DNA of 13,632 nucleotides from Sphingobacterium thalpophilum (GCA_943325255.2 CALPOS020000040.1:1-13632), one strand, 5' to 3'. Positions 1 through 6,940 are shown, numbered from the stretch's first letter. Numbers and translations are program-made. The notes: a model not told the origin generated them from the sequence alone.

Positions 1-720
1 GAATTTTGGATGATCGAGCCGGAAGTTGCTTTTAACGACCTCAACGACAATATGGACTTGGCGGAAGATTTCATCAAATATGTGGTGAAATATACGGTTG
101 ACAAATGTGCGGAAGATTTAAAATTCTTAGATATTCGATTGGCGGATGAAGAAAAATCGAAACCACAAGCAGAACGCAGTGAAATGAGCTTGTTGGAGAA
201 ATTAAATTTCGTCTTGACCAATGATTTTAAACGTGTTTCTTATACTGAAGCGATTGATATCTTGCGAGATTCTACACCCAATAAAAAGAAGAAATTCAAC
301 TATATTATCAATGAATGGGGCGCTGACTTGCAAAGCGAGCACGAGAGATTCTTGGTAGAAAAGCACTTCAAATGTCCCGTGATTTTATTTGATTATCCGG
401 CCAACATCAAAGCGTTTTATATGCGATTAAATGAAGATGGCAAAACCGTTCGTGCGATGGATATTTTGTTTCCAGGAATTGGTGAAATTGTTGGGGGTTC
501 ACAAAGAGAAGAGCGCCATGATGTTTTAGTAGAAAAAATGAAAGCGCTAAACATCGATGAAGAAGAATTGTGGTGGTATTTAGATACGCGAAGATTCGGA
601 ACCGCTGTTCACTCTGGATTCGGATTAGGGTTTGAAAGATTGGTGTTGTTTGTGACGGGAATGAGTAATATTCGTGATGTAATTCCGTTTCCTAGAACAC
701 CGATGAACGCAGAATTCTAG
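1..720 (+). CDS. asnS: Asparaginyl-tRNA synthetase, C-terminal half (5' end outside window)
   Basis: Class II aminoacyl-tRNA synthetase that charges tRNA-Asn with asparagine in the cytoplasm. The reading frame is open from base 1, so the gene enters the window from the left; about 239 codons of a roughly 470-480-residue family member are present. Seen directly: FWMIEPE at the edge, part of the class II catalytic core, and near the C-terminus GFGLGFERLVLFVTG followed by NIRDVIPFPRTP, the class II motif 3 with its ATP-binding Arg and the AsnRS-type ending. The retained half covers the adenylation site, including the GGSQREERHD segment. AspRS and LysRS share the fold, but the ending and the FWMIEPE block fit AsnRS better. 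A 150-base repeat-rich gap separates it from rpoN, so co-transcription is uncertain. Confidence 0.95.
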   Translation, partial: EFWMIEPEVAFNDLNDNMDLAEDFIKYVVKYTVDKCAEDLKFLDIRLADEEKSKPQAERSEMSLLEKLNFVLTNDFKRVSYTEAIDILRDSTPNKKKKFNYIINEWGADLQSEHERFLVEKHFKCPVILFDYPANIKAFYMRLNEDGKTVRAMDILFPGIGEIVGGSQREERHDVLVEKMKALNIDEEELWWYLDTRRFGTAVHSGFGLGFERLVLFVTGMSNIRDVIPFPRTPMNAEF

Positions 721-726
721 AATAGT

Positions 727-873
727 GAATCGTTGATTTGTTGAATCGTTTAACCGAAAGAACCCAAAACGAACTCACGATTAAACAATTAAACAAATTA
801 ACGATTAAACATATACGCAGTTAAACGGTTACACGATTAACCGATTAAACAAATCAACGATTAAACAATTATG
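727..873. repeat. 8-nt-period degenerate tandem repeat with inverted counterpart, asnS-rpoN gap
   Basis: From 778 to the rpoN start codon the sequence can be cut every 8 bases into units resembling cgattaaa: exact copies at 778, 802, 842 and 858, near copies at 786 (caattaaa), 818 (cagttaaa), 834 (cgattaac) and 866 (caatt then ATG), and more diverged ones at 794, 810, 826 and 850. Just after asnS, 727-750 holds three 8-nt units in the opposite orientation (gaatcgtt, gatttgtt, gaatcgtt). A perfect 15-bp inverted repeat, 728-742 against 848-862, links the two parts across about 105 bases. The period and inverted repeat are read directly; any role in transcription termination, rpoN translation or phase-like variation is inference. 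Confidence 0.8.
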
Positions 874-2334
874 CTCAAGCAATTTCTCAATCTTAAATTA
901 ACTCAAAAATTATCTCCACAACAAATCCAGTTGATGAAGTTGATTCAGTTGCCTACGCAAGCATTTGAGCAACGATTGAAAGAGGAAATGAATGAGAATC
1001 CAGCACTTGAAGCAGGAAAGGAAGAAGATGAAAATTACGAGAAAGACGAATTTGACAACGAAGAATATGATGATTTTGATGACAATGAAAGCATTGAAGC
1101 AGAAGACATTAATATCGATGAATACTTAAGTAACGACGAAACTCCAGAATACAAAACACAAACAAATAACTACAGTGACGATGACGAACATCGCGAATCT
1201 CCGTTGGCTTCTCCGGTGAGTTTTCATCAAGATTTGATCAACCAATTGAACACTTTCATTTTGAATGATGAGGAACGCGAAATTGCCGAATTTTTAGTAG
1301 GCAGCATTGACGATATGGGTTACATTCGAAGAAGTATTGCTGACATTGTGGATGATATGGCGTTTACGCAAGGAATTTACACTGACGAAAAAACGGTTGA
1401 ACGCATCTTGCATATTATTCACGAATTAGAACCTTCAGGCGTTGGCGCGCGCGATTTACAAGAATGTCTGTTGTTGCAATTGAAACACAAAACACCTTCT
1501 GAATATGTCGCTTTGGCCACTGATATTATTGAAACGCAATTTGATGCTTTTAGTAAAAAACACTATGAAAAGCTGCAACACAAATTCAATGTTTCTAACG
1601 AACAGTTAAAGAAAGCAGTTCATGAAATCGAAAAGCTAAATCCGAAACCAGGAGGGTCATTTACTGGAGCGAATAAAATCACAGAAAATGTAGTTCCAGA
1701 CTTCGCAATTAGAATCGTTGATGGAGAATTAGAATTGACTTTAAATGGAAGAAATGCACCCACATTGCACGTTTCTAAAGATTACCAAGAAATGTTGCAG
1801 ACCTATAAAGTTTCGAAAGATAAATCGCATGCCCAGAAAGACGCAGTTCAATTTATAAAACAAAAATTAGATGCTGCCAAGTGGTTTATTGACGCCATTA
1901 AACAGCGGCAAGAAACGCTTTGGGTGACGATGAATGCCATCATGCATTACCAAGAAGAGTTTTTCTTAGACGGCGATGAAACTAAATTGCGCCCGATGAT
2001 CTTGAAAGACATCTCCGAAATGGTGGGCATGGATATATCAACGATTTCGCGTGTTGCCAATAGTAAATATGTTGAAACCCCTTACGGCACCAAGTTGATC
2101 AAAGAGTTTTTCTCTGAAGCCATGAAAAATGATCAAGGAGAAGATGTTTCTACCTTAGAAATCAAAAAAATATTGAAAAATATTTTAGAAGAAGAAGACA
2201 AACACAAGCCGCTTCCCGATGATCAATTGGCGGAACTTCTGAAAGAAAAAGGCTATCCGATTGCTAGAAGAACGATTGCGAAATACAGAGAGCAACTGGA
2301 TATTCCTGTCGCTCGTTTGCGAAAAAAGATGTAA
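871..2334 (+). CDS. rpoN: RNA polymerase sigma-54 factor
   Basis: Alternative sigma factor sigma-54, which directs RNA polymerase to -24/-12 promoters and needs an AAA+ enhancer-binding protein to open them. At 487 residues it has the usual length. Region I (about residues 5-50) has the Gln- and Leu-rich activator-interacting sequence with LTQKLSPQQIQLMKLIQLP and ENPALE. Region II (about 50-115) is extremely acidic. The core-binding domain and helix-turn-helix follow (DISEMVGMDISTISRVANSKYV), and the RpoN box ARRTIAKYRE lies at 465-474. ATG at 871 gives exactly the canonical N-terminus (LKQFLNLKLTQKLS). No enhancer-binding protein is encoded in the window, so its regulon cannot be read here. 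The upstream gap is a repeat array without a clear TAnnTTTG box. A small membrane protein gene begins 22 bases after the stop. Confidence 0.97.
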   Translation: MLKQFLNLKLTQKLSPQQIQLMKLIQLPTQAFEQRLKEEMNENPALEAGKEEDENYEKDEFDNEEYDDFDDNESIEAEDINIDEYLSNDETPEYKTQTNNYSDDDEHRESPLASPVSFHQDLINQLNTFILNDEEREIAEFLVGSIDDMGYIRRSIADIVDDMAFTQGIYTDEKTVERILHIIHELEPSGVGARDLQECLLLQLKHKTPSEYVALATDIIETQFDAFSKKHYEKLQHKFNVSNEQLKKAVHEIEKLNPKPGGSFTGANKITENVVPDFAIRIVDGELELTLNGRNAPTLHVSKDYQEMLQTYKVSKDKSHAQKDAVQFIKQKLDAAKWFIDAIKQRQETLWVTMNAIMHYQEEFFLDGDETKLRPMILKDISEMVGMDISTISRVANSKYVETPYGTKLIKEFFSEAMKNDQGEDVSTLEIKKILKNILEEEDKHKPLPDDQLAELLKEKGYPIARRTIAKYREQLDIPVARLRKKM

Positions 2335-2356
2335 CTCGTTTAAAACACTCTTAACT

Positions 2357-2962
2357 TTGAAAAAGATATTAGTTCCTTTTTCTTATCTCTTGCACCCGAT
2401 TTTTATTCCTCTTTTTGGAGCTTTATTCTATCTGTATGAAGCGGACAATTATTTGGAAACACTACAGAAATTCTTGCTGCTTTCTCAGATTATTCTAGTA
2501 ACGATTTTTATACCATTTACCATCTTGTATTTTCTAAAAGCGATGGGGAAAGTCGATTCCATCATGGTCTCAGAAGCGTCTCAGCGCAAAATTCCAATGT
2601 TGGTTCAAATCGTTTTGATGGCGCTATTACTTTCAAAAAGTGTCACCCTAACGGTATTACCAGAGTTGTTTTTTTTCTATTTGGGTGGTATTCTTAGTGC
2701 GTTATTGGCGTTTGTTTTTTTATTCTTCAAAACCAAAATCAGCATTCATACTTTGGGTATCAGTTCACTGACCATATTTGTAATTGCACTCAGCATTCAC
2801 GACAATACAAACTTAATTTATAGTGTTGCGTTGTTATTAATCTGCAACGGATTGGTAGCTTCTTCTAGGATTGTAATGAGCGCTCATACAACCAAAGAAC
2901 TCTTGTTAGGATTTGCTGTAGGAATTTTTCCGCAGTTGGCGCTACTGCGATTTTGGCTATAA
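2357..2962 (+). CDS. Multi-pass membrane protein with degenerate PAP2-type phosphatase signature
   Basis: About 201 residues, strongly hydrophobic, with roughly five to six membrane segments. I recognise it only as a Bacteroidota-type conserved membrane protein. Seen in the sequence: S129-I-H131 followed by TLGISSL resembles the PAP2 motif PSGH, and SRIVMSAHTTKELLLGFAVG lines up with PAP2 motif 3 (SRxxxxxHxxxD...G...G), with R171 and H177 present and E181 in place of Asp. A loop QRKIP at about 82 may be a remnant of motif 1. The inference is a PAP2-like lipid phosphatase or a relative; activity is unproven. Start: no ATG lies between the rpoN stop and this segment, and TTG at 2357 gives the N-terminus (M)KKILVPFSYLLHP; an ATG at 2261 would lie inside rpoN. 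It is probably co-transcribed with rpoN. Its stop overlaps the convergent gene. Confidence 0.75.
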   Translation: MKKILVPFSYLLHPIFIPLFGALFYLYEADNYLETLQKFLLLSQIILVTIFIPFTILYFLKAMGKVDSIMVSEASQRKIPMLVQIVLMALLLSKSVTLTVLPELFFFYLGGILSALLAFVFLFFKTKISIHTLGISSLTIFVIALSIHDNTNLIYSVALLLICNGLVASSRIVMSAHTTKELLLGFAVGIFPQLALLRFWL

Positions 2963-3655
2963 GATATAGAAGATCATTCCGAAATGAAGGGCATTCATGC
3001 TCACACGTTCATTATTGACGCGAGCATCAGAAGAAAAAATAGGGACCAAACCATAATACGCATAGAAATTCCAAGTATTGTTCCCCGCAACTAAATATAC
3101 TCCAGCTTGAAATTTATTAAAATCATTATTATTCGAAACGGTGATGGAAGATATTGGATCGGTATAAATTGACTTAGAATAAACCAAATAACTCAGTTGT
3201 AAACCCGTATATATTCTCCAAAACTTATGCGATTCGGGAACGGAAGTTCTCCATCTGAACTCTATGGGAACATCAATAAAAACTTGCTCAAACTTGTTTT
3301 TCTTATAACTATTGTCAATGCTGTTCGTGCTATAAACGGGCAGTCCATCTTCTTTATATATAAATAAGTTCTGGAAATAATTAGCATAAGACAGTCCAAG
3401 TCCTGGTGCAATCGCTTTGTTTCTTCGTTTATTAACAGGCATATCCCGGAGGAAACCAAATTTGAAACCTGGTGAAAATTTATTTGTATTTACTCCAGAA
3501 GGCGTTTGCAAGAGCGTATTGTAAGAGAAAGAAAAATAGAACTGATCTTCTCTGTATAAAGAATCAACCGCTATCATCGGATAAGGCAATTTCGCTTCCT
3601 GAGAAAAAACGACAGATAGATTAAGAAAAAGAAAAGCAAGAGTAAGAAAACGCAT
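2957..3655 (-). CDS. Small outer-membrane beta-barrel protein (PorT-like superfamily), function unknown
   Basis: About 232 residues beginning with a signal peptide (MRFLTLAFLFLNLSVVFSQ, cleavage probably after the SQ). The mature chain is a series of alternating amphipathic strands rich in aromatic residues and ends in an aromatic/hydrophobic stretch (FGMIFYIL), as expected for an 8-10-strand outer-membrane barrel. Conserved-looking blocks include YREDQFYFSFSYN and FRWRTS followed by KFWRIYTGLQLSYL. These resemble the PorT-like porin families common in Flavobacteriaceae, but I cannot give a function. Start: the frame is open further upstream, but that extension is not signal-peptide-like; ATG at 3655, or two codons earlier at 3661, places the signal peptide at the N-terminus. 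The 3' end overlaps the convergent membrane protein gene by 6 bases. Confidence 0.8.
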   Translation of the reverse strand: MRFLTLAFLFLNLSVVFSQEAKLPYPMIAVDSLYREDQFYFSFSYNTLLQTPSGVNTNKFSPGFKFGFLRDMPVNKRRNKAIAPGLGLSYANYFQNLFIYKEDGLPVYSTNSIDNSYKKNKFEQVFIDVPIEFRWRTSVPESHKFWRIYTGLQLSYLVYSKSIYTDPISSITVSNNNDFNKFQAGVYLVAGNNTWNFYAYYGLVPIFSSDARVNNERVSMNALHFGMIFYIL

Positions 3656-3716
3656 TAGCATTAATTTGTGGTTTAAAGGTAGAAAAAAACAGTTACAAAG
3701 TTTTAATATTAAAATG

Positions 3717-3724
3717 TAAATTTG
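3717..3724 (+). promoter_or_regulatory. Candidate -7 element (TAAATTTG) for the 2TM-folA unit
   Basis: A perfect TAnnTTTG box, the Bacteroidota housekeeping -7 consensus, about 50 bases before the ATG of the 2TM gene in a divergent intergenic region. No clear TTG -33 element is visible at the expected spacing, so this rests on one motif plus position. Confidence 0.5.
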
Positions 3725-3774
3725 TGCATACAACGAAGATACAAATTGCCTTTTAACATTGTGAATAGATTGTT

Positions 3775-4104
3775 ATGGACAAAGACCAACATGAATTATA
3801 CGAAAATGCGCGACAAAGGTTAAGACAGAAAAAGATATTATATTATCATTTTGTTCTTTTGATTATCGGAAGTATATTTTTGTTTATTGCAAATGTATTT
3901 TTAAAATATGGGCAGCCTCAACAATGGTACATTTGGGTATCTGTTATCTGGGTTTTTCTCTTTATACTTCATTTTACTAAGGTCTTTATTACAGATCGGT
4001 TTATGAATAAGGATTGGGAACGAGAACAAATTGACCGATTAATTCAAAAACAAAAAAATAAAATCTCTGAGTTGACGGAGGATACCTTGAAAAATCAAAA
4101 ATAA
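3775..4104 (+). CDS. 2TM domain-containing protein
   Basis: A 109-residue inner-membrane protein of the Bacteroidota 2TM-domain type. An N-terminal basic amphipathic segment (YENARQRLRQKK) precedes transmembrane helix 1 (about residues 21-43). A short loop with GQPQQW leads to helix 2 (about 51-72), followed by a charged C-terminal segment (about 76-105) with coiled-coil character. Related 2TM domains occur as short stand-alone proteins or fused to histidine kinases of the LytS type; here there is no kinase domain. Its role is unknown. The gene ends 11 bases before folA, implying one transcript. The domain call comes from the two-helix layout and the E/N-A-R-x-R-x-K-K-x-F/L-Y-x-H pattern, not from a search. 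Confidence 0.85.
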   Translation: MDKDQHELYENARQRLRQKKILYYHFVLLIIGSIFLFIANVFLKYGQPQQWYIWVSVIWVFLFILHFTKVFITDRFMNKDWEREQIDRLIQKQKNKISELTEDTLKNQK

Positions 4105-4115
4105 TACAATTCAAA

Positions 4116-4601
4116 ATGATAATAATGATTGCTGCTGCTGCGGAAAACAATGCATTAGGGAAAAATAATCAGCTACTTTGGCACTTGCCGGATGATTTTA
4201 AAAGATTCAAACAATTGACTTCGAACCACTATATTATTATGGGAAGAAAAACCTTTGAAAGTTTTCCGAAGCCGTTGCCAAACCGAACCCATGTCATCAT
4301 TTCTCGCCAAGCAAATTATGAAGTTGAAGGAGCAATTGTTGTATCCAATTTTAAAAATGCCTTGGCCATTTTGCCATCCGAAGAAGACGCATTTGTCATC
4401 GGAGGTGGCGAAATATACCAACAAACATTGCCTTTTGTGGACAAAATTGAATTGACGAGAGTGCATTCTGACTTTGATGCAGATACTTTTTTTCCAGTAA
4501 TAAATCCAAATGAATGGAAACTTGTCGAGAAGGAATATCATCCGAAAGACGATAAGCACCAATATGATTTTACTTACGAGACTTATCTCAGAAAAATGTA
4601 A
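4116..4601 (+). CDS. folA: Dihydrofolate reductase
   Basis: Reduces dihydrofolate to tetrahydrofolate with NADPH, feeding thymidylate and purine synthesis; target of trimethoprim and methotrexate. At 161 residues it has the bacterial length. Visible family landmarks: IAAAAENNALGKNNQLLWHLP at the N-terminus (Met20-loop region), D27 in LPDDFKRFK as the catalytic acid, IMGRKTFESFPKPLPNRTHVIIS for cofactor binding, VIGGGEIYQQ as the second nucleotide-binding segment, and the C-terminal strand YDFTYETYLRK. ATG at 4116 is preferred, with another in-frame ATG at 4125 that would remove three residues. Translation is probably coupled to the upstream 2TM gene, 11 bases away. Confidence 0.95.
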   Translation: MIIMIAAAAENNALGKNNQLLWHLPDDFKRFKQLTSNHYIIMGRKTFESFPKPLPNRTHVIISRQANYEVEGAIVVSNFKNALAILPSEEDAFVIGGGEIYQQTLPFVDKIELTRVHSDFDADTFFPVINPNEWKLVEKEYHPKDDKHQYDFTYETYLRKM

Positions 4602-4691
4602 TCTTTCCTTATGATAATCGGATGCTTGTCTATTAAAAAAACCATATACCTTATTATTCTCACGGACATTTTTAGATTCTATTGTTTATAG

Positions 4692-4699
4692 TATATTTG
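4692..4699 (+). promoter_or_regulatory. Candidate -7 element (TATATTTG) for ubiE-porT
   Basis: A perfect TAnnTTTG match 12 bases before the chosen ubiE start. Because it lies inside the longer open frame that could begin at 4682, it argues for translation starting at ATG 4712 with a short leader. No convincing TTG -33 element was seen. Confidence 0.55.
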
Positions 4700-4711
4700 T
4701 CGAAAATAAAA

Positions 4712-5443
4712 ATGTCAAAGAATATTACTCCATACAAATCATCAACATTGAGCAAAAAAGAACAAATTGCTCAAATGTTCGATACCATTTCTGGCAACTA
4801 TGACGGATTAAATCGTGTGATTTCATTTGGCATTGATGTTAAATGGAGAAAGAAAGTGCTAGCGCTTGTGTCAAAAAAAAATCCTGAAACAGTATTAGAT
4901 ATTGCAACAGGAACAGGAGATTTAGCATTGTTAATGGCCGAAACCTCAGCTGAAAAAATAATAGGATTAGACATTTCTGCGGGAATGCTTGAAGTTGGAA
5001 GAAAAAAAATAGCAAACGCCAATTTGTCTAATAAAATAGAAATGGTGCTAGCAGATTCGGAATCAATGCCGTTTGAAGACAATTCATTTGACGCCATTAC
5101 CGTTGCCTTTGGAATTCGAAATTTCGAACATTTAGATCTTGGACTAAAAGAAATACTCCGTGTACTAAAACCAAATGGGATTTTTGTGGTTTTAGAAACT
5201 TCAAATCCGACAAAAACACCCTACAAACAAGTTTATTCTTTATATACTAAGTATCTTTTACCGTTGATTGGAAAAGTTTTTTCGAAAGATAAGGCGGCTT
5301 ACAATTATCTTTCAGAATCAGCATCCGTTTTCCCATTTGGAGATGCCTTAAACAATATTTTGCGAAAAAACGGGTTTATAGAGGTGCTTGCCGAACCGCA
5401 AACTTTTGGAGTGGCAACTATTTACAGCGCATCCAAAAAATAA
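4712..5443 (+). CDS. ubiE: Demethylmenaquinone methyltransferase (UbiE/MenG)
   Basis: SAM-dependent C-methyltransferase that converts demethylmenaquinone to menaquinone, the respiratory quinone expected in Bacteroidota; hence menG is an equally good name. The protein is 243 residues. Landmarks: QIAQMFDTISGNYDGLNRVISFGIDVKWR near the N-terminus (given here only in part: FDTISGNYDGLN), the class I SAM-binding motif VLDIATGTGDLAL, acidic loop GLDISAGML, the UbiE signature ITVAFGIRNFEH, and the post-core block LKPNGIFVVLETSNP. The frame is open from 4682, but ATG 4712 gives the normal N-terminus and lies after a promoter box. porT starts only 9 bases after the stop, so the two probably share a transcript. 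Confidence 0.95.
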   Translation: MSKNITPYKSSTLSKKEQIAQMFDTISGNYDGLNRVISFGIDVKWRKKVLALVSKKNPETVLDIATGTGDLALLMAETSAEKIIGLDISAGMLEVGRKKIANANLSNKIEMVLADSESMPFEDNSFDAITVAFGIRNFEHLDLGLKEILRVLKPNGIFVVLETSNPTKTPYKQVYSLYTKYLLPLIGKVFSKDKAAYNYLSESASVFPFGDALNNILRKNGFIEVLAEPQTFGVATIYSASKK

Positions 5444-5452
5444 GAGTTTTAA

Positions 5453-6157
5453 ATGAAAAACAAAATTACTTTTGTCCTTTTACTTTGCGTCCTACTGGGA
5501 AATGCGCAGCATGGAAGGAAAGTATTCGGTAAAGATCCGCTAATCAATTTGGAGAATTTTGACAAACAAAGAGTTCATTGGGGCTACTTTCTGGGATTTA
5601 ACAGCTTCGATTATAAATTCGATTATAAGGCAAATGCCGCAGACGTTAATGTAGATCGAACCACTGGTTTCAGTGTCGGACTTGTTGGGGATTTGAGACT
5701 TTCAAATTATATCAATTTGAGATTTGAACCGGGCCTCTTTTATACACAAAGAAATCTTACTTACTCAAATTTTACAAGAGATTTAGATGCTAAAAGAGAA
5801 GTGCCCGCCACCTATATTCATTTCCCTTTACTGTTGAAATTTTCATCCCTGCGAACAGGAAACATAAGACCTTATTTATTGGCAGGTCTCTCCAGAACAC
5901 TCAATCTTGCCAGTAATTCCAAATCAGAAGATGATAATTCTCAACAGAAATTTAGAGTAAAACCTTGGACAAGTAATTATGAATTGGGATTTGGAATCGA
6001 TTTATATTTGGAATATTTTAAATTTTCTCCTTCCATTCGAGGCGTTTTCGGAACTGGAGATGAATTGATTAGGGATAAAGATCCGAATAGTCCTTGGACT
6101 GGAAACATAAGTTCAATGTCGACTAGAGCCGTCTTGATCAACTTTACCTTCCACTAA
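5453..6157 (+). CDS. porT: Type IX secretion system outer-membrane protein PorT (SprT)
   Basis: A 234-residue protein of the PorT family, an outer-membrane beta-barrel essential for the type IX secretion system, which exports adhesins and hydrolases and supports gliding in Flavobacterium. An N-terminal signal peptide (MKNKITFVLLLCVLLGNAQ) is followed by the recognisable block DPLINLENFDKQRVHWGYFL, then amphipathic strands, and a C-terminal region with DPNSPWTGNI and the terminal strand RAVLINFTFH. These blocks and the location right after ubiE match what I recall of flavobacterial porT/sprT. No other T9SS gene is visible here, which is normal because T9SS genes are scattered. It has no promoter box of its own in the 9-base gap. 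The gene converges on the RNA methyltransferase with 13 bases between the stops and no obvious hairpin. Confidence 0.88.
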   Translation: MKNKITFVLLLCVLLGNAQHGRKVFGKDPLINLENFDKQRVHWGYFLGFNSFDYKFDYKANAADVNVDRTTGFSVGLVGDLRLSNYINLRFEPGLFYTQRNLTYSNFTRDLDAKREVPATYIHFPLLLKFSSLRTGNIRPYLLAGLSRTLNLASNSKSEDDNSQQKFRVKPWTSNYELGFGIDLYLEYFKFSPSIRGVFGTGDELIRDKDPNSPWTGNISSMSTRAVLINFTFH

Positions 6158-6170
6158 ACTACAATACCTA

Positions 6171-6902
6171 TTAGTCCTGATTTCGACAGAATTCGCTTAA
6201 AACGATAGCTGCAGCTGCAGCAACATTCAAACTTTCGGTTTGTTGTAGTTTTCCAAATCGGGGAATCGTAATGCGATTCATTATAACTTCTTCTATCTCT
6301 GGACTTATTCCGTTTGCTTCATTACCCAAGACAATGATTGCCTCTTTGGGAAATTTTTCTTTATAAATATTTTTTCCTGTCATAACCGCGCCGTAAACAG
6401 GTAATTTTGCTTGCGTAAGCCATTGTAAAAGATTAACGTAGCTGACTTTTACCCGAGAAATAGAACCCATCGTTGCTTGAACCACTTTGGGATTATACAA
6501 ATCAACCGTCTCCTTAGAACAAACTAGTTGGTCGACGCCAAACCAATCGCACATTCGCAAAATCGTTCCTAAGTTTCCTGGATCCCTAATGTCGTCCAAA
6601 GCGACAATAAGTCCGCGTTCTTTTATGGGATTCACCTTCGGGATCCTAAATATTGCCAAACAATTGTTAGCGGTAGCTAGAGCTGAAATTTTACTCAATT
6701 CTGCAGGAGAAATCAGTGACTTCAACTCCCTGGGGACAGCATCAAACAAAGCTTCTGTTTGGAATAAATGATGTAACTCAAAATTAGACTGAAGTAATTC
6801 TTGAATCACCTTAAAGCCTTCCGCAATAAATAATCCATGGGTCGCACGGTATTTTTTTTGTTGTAAACTCGTTATTAATTTTATTTGGTTTTTACTAACC
6901 AT
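6171..6902 (-). CDS. TrmH/SpoU-family RNA 2'-O-methyltransferase
   Basis: A 243-residue SPOUT-class methyltransferase that transfers a methyl group from SAM to a ribose 2'-OH of rRNA or tRNA. The N-terminal substrate-binding part (about 1-95) contains FIAEGFKVIQELL, as in RlmB and TsnR relatives. The SpoU domain shows motif 1 LDDIRDPGNLGTILR (about 102-116, with catalytic-type N110 and R116), motif 2 IVLGNEANGIS, and motif 3 IPRFGKLQQTESLNVAAAAA, the knot that binds SAM. Which nucleotide it modifies cannot be told from this sequence. Start: the frame extends to 6968, but ATG 6902 gives the conserved MVSKNQIKLITSLQQKKYR beginning and avoids overlap with tamL. It is divergent from tamL over a 38-base region and convergent with porT. 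Confidence 0.92.
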   Translation of the reverse strand: MVSKNQIKLITSLQQKKYRATHGLFIAEGFKVIQELLQSNFELHHLFQTEALFDAVPRELKSLISPAELSKISALATANNCLAIFRIPKVNPIKERGLIVALDDIRDPGNLGTILRMCDWFGVDQLVCSKETVDLYNPKVVQATMGSISRVKVSYVNLLQWLTQAKLPVYGAVMTGKNIYKEKFPKEAIIVLGNEANGISPEIEEVIMNRITIPRFGKLQQTESLNVAAAAAIVLSEFCRNQD

Positions 6903-6912
6903 AGAAAAAATG

Positions 6913-6920
6913 TACTTTTG
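6913..6920 (+). promoter_or_regulatory. Candidate -7 element (TACTTTTG) for tamL
   Basis: A perfect TAnnTTTG box in the very short divergent region between the RNA methyltransferase (start 6902) and tamL. Its distance to TTG 6941 implies a leader of about 15 bases, which supports that start codon. The nearest upstream TTG (6885-6887) is 25 bases away, longer than usual, and lies inside the divergent gene. Confidence 0.55.
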
Positions 6921-6940
6921 ATTCAAATAACTAATCACCC

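Noticed and set aside
727..873. Possible CRISPR array in the asnS-rpoN gap
   Set aside because: Units are only 8 bases, contiguous and without unique spacers, and no cas genes are nearby; it is a short-period tandem repeat.
4179..4190. TGGCAC followed by TTGC, resembling a sigma-54 -24/-12 promoter
   Set aside because: The two boxes are contiguous, without the spacing sigma-54 requires, and lie inside the folA coding sequence.
4173..4562. Long open frame on the minus strand within folA
   Set aside because: It lies entirely opposite a clear DHFR gene, its protein has no recognisable composition or motif, and there is no room for its own signals.
6158..6170. Terminator between convergent porT and the RNA methyltransferase
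   Set aside because: Only 13 bases separate the stops and no stem with a T run is visible.
6207..6221. agctgcagctgcagc near-palindrome
   Set aside because: It encodes the run of alanines in motif 3 of the SpoU-family methyltransferase and has no terminator-like T tract.
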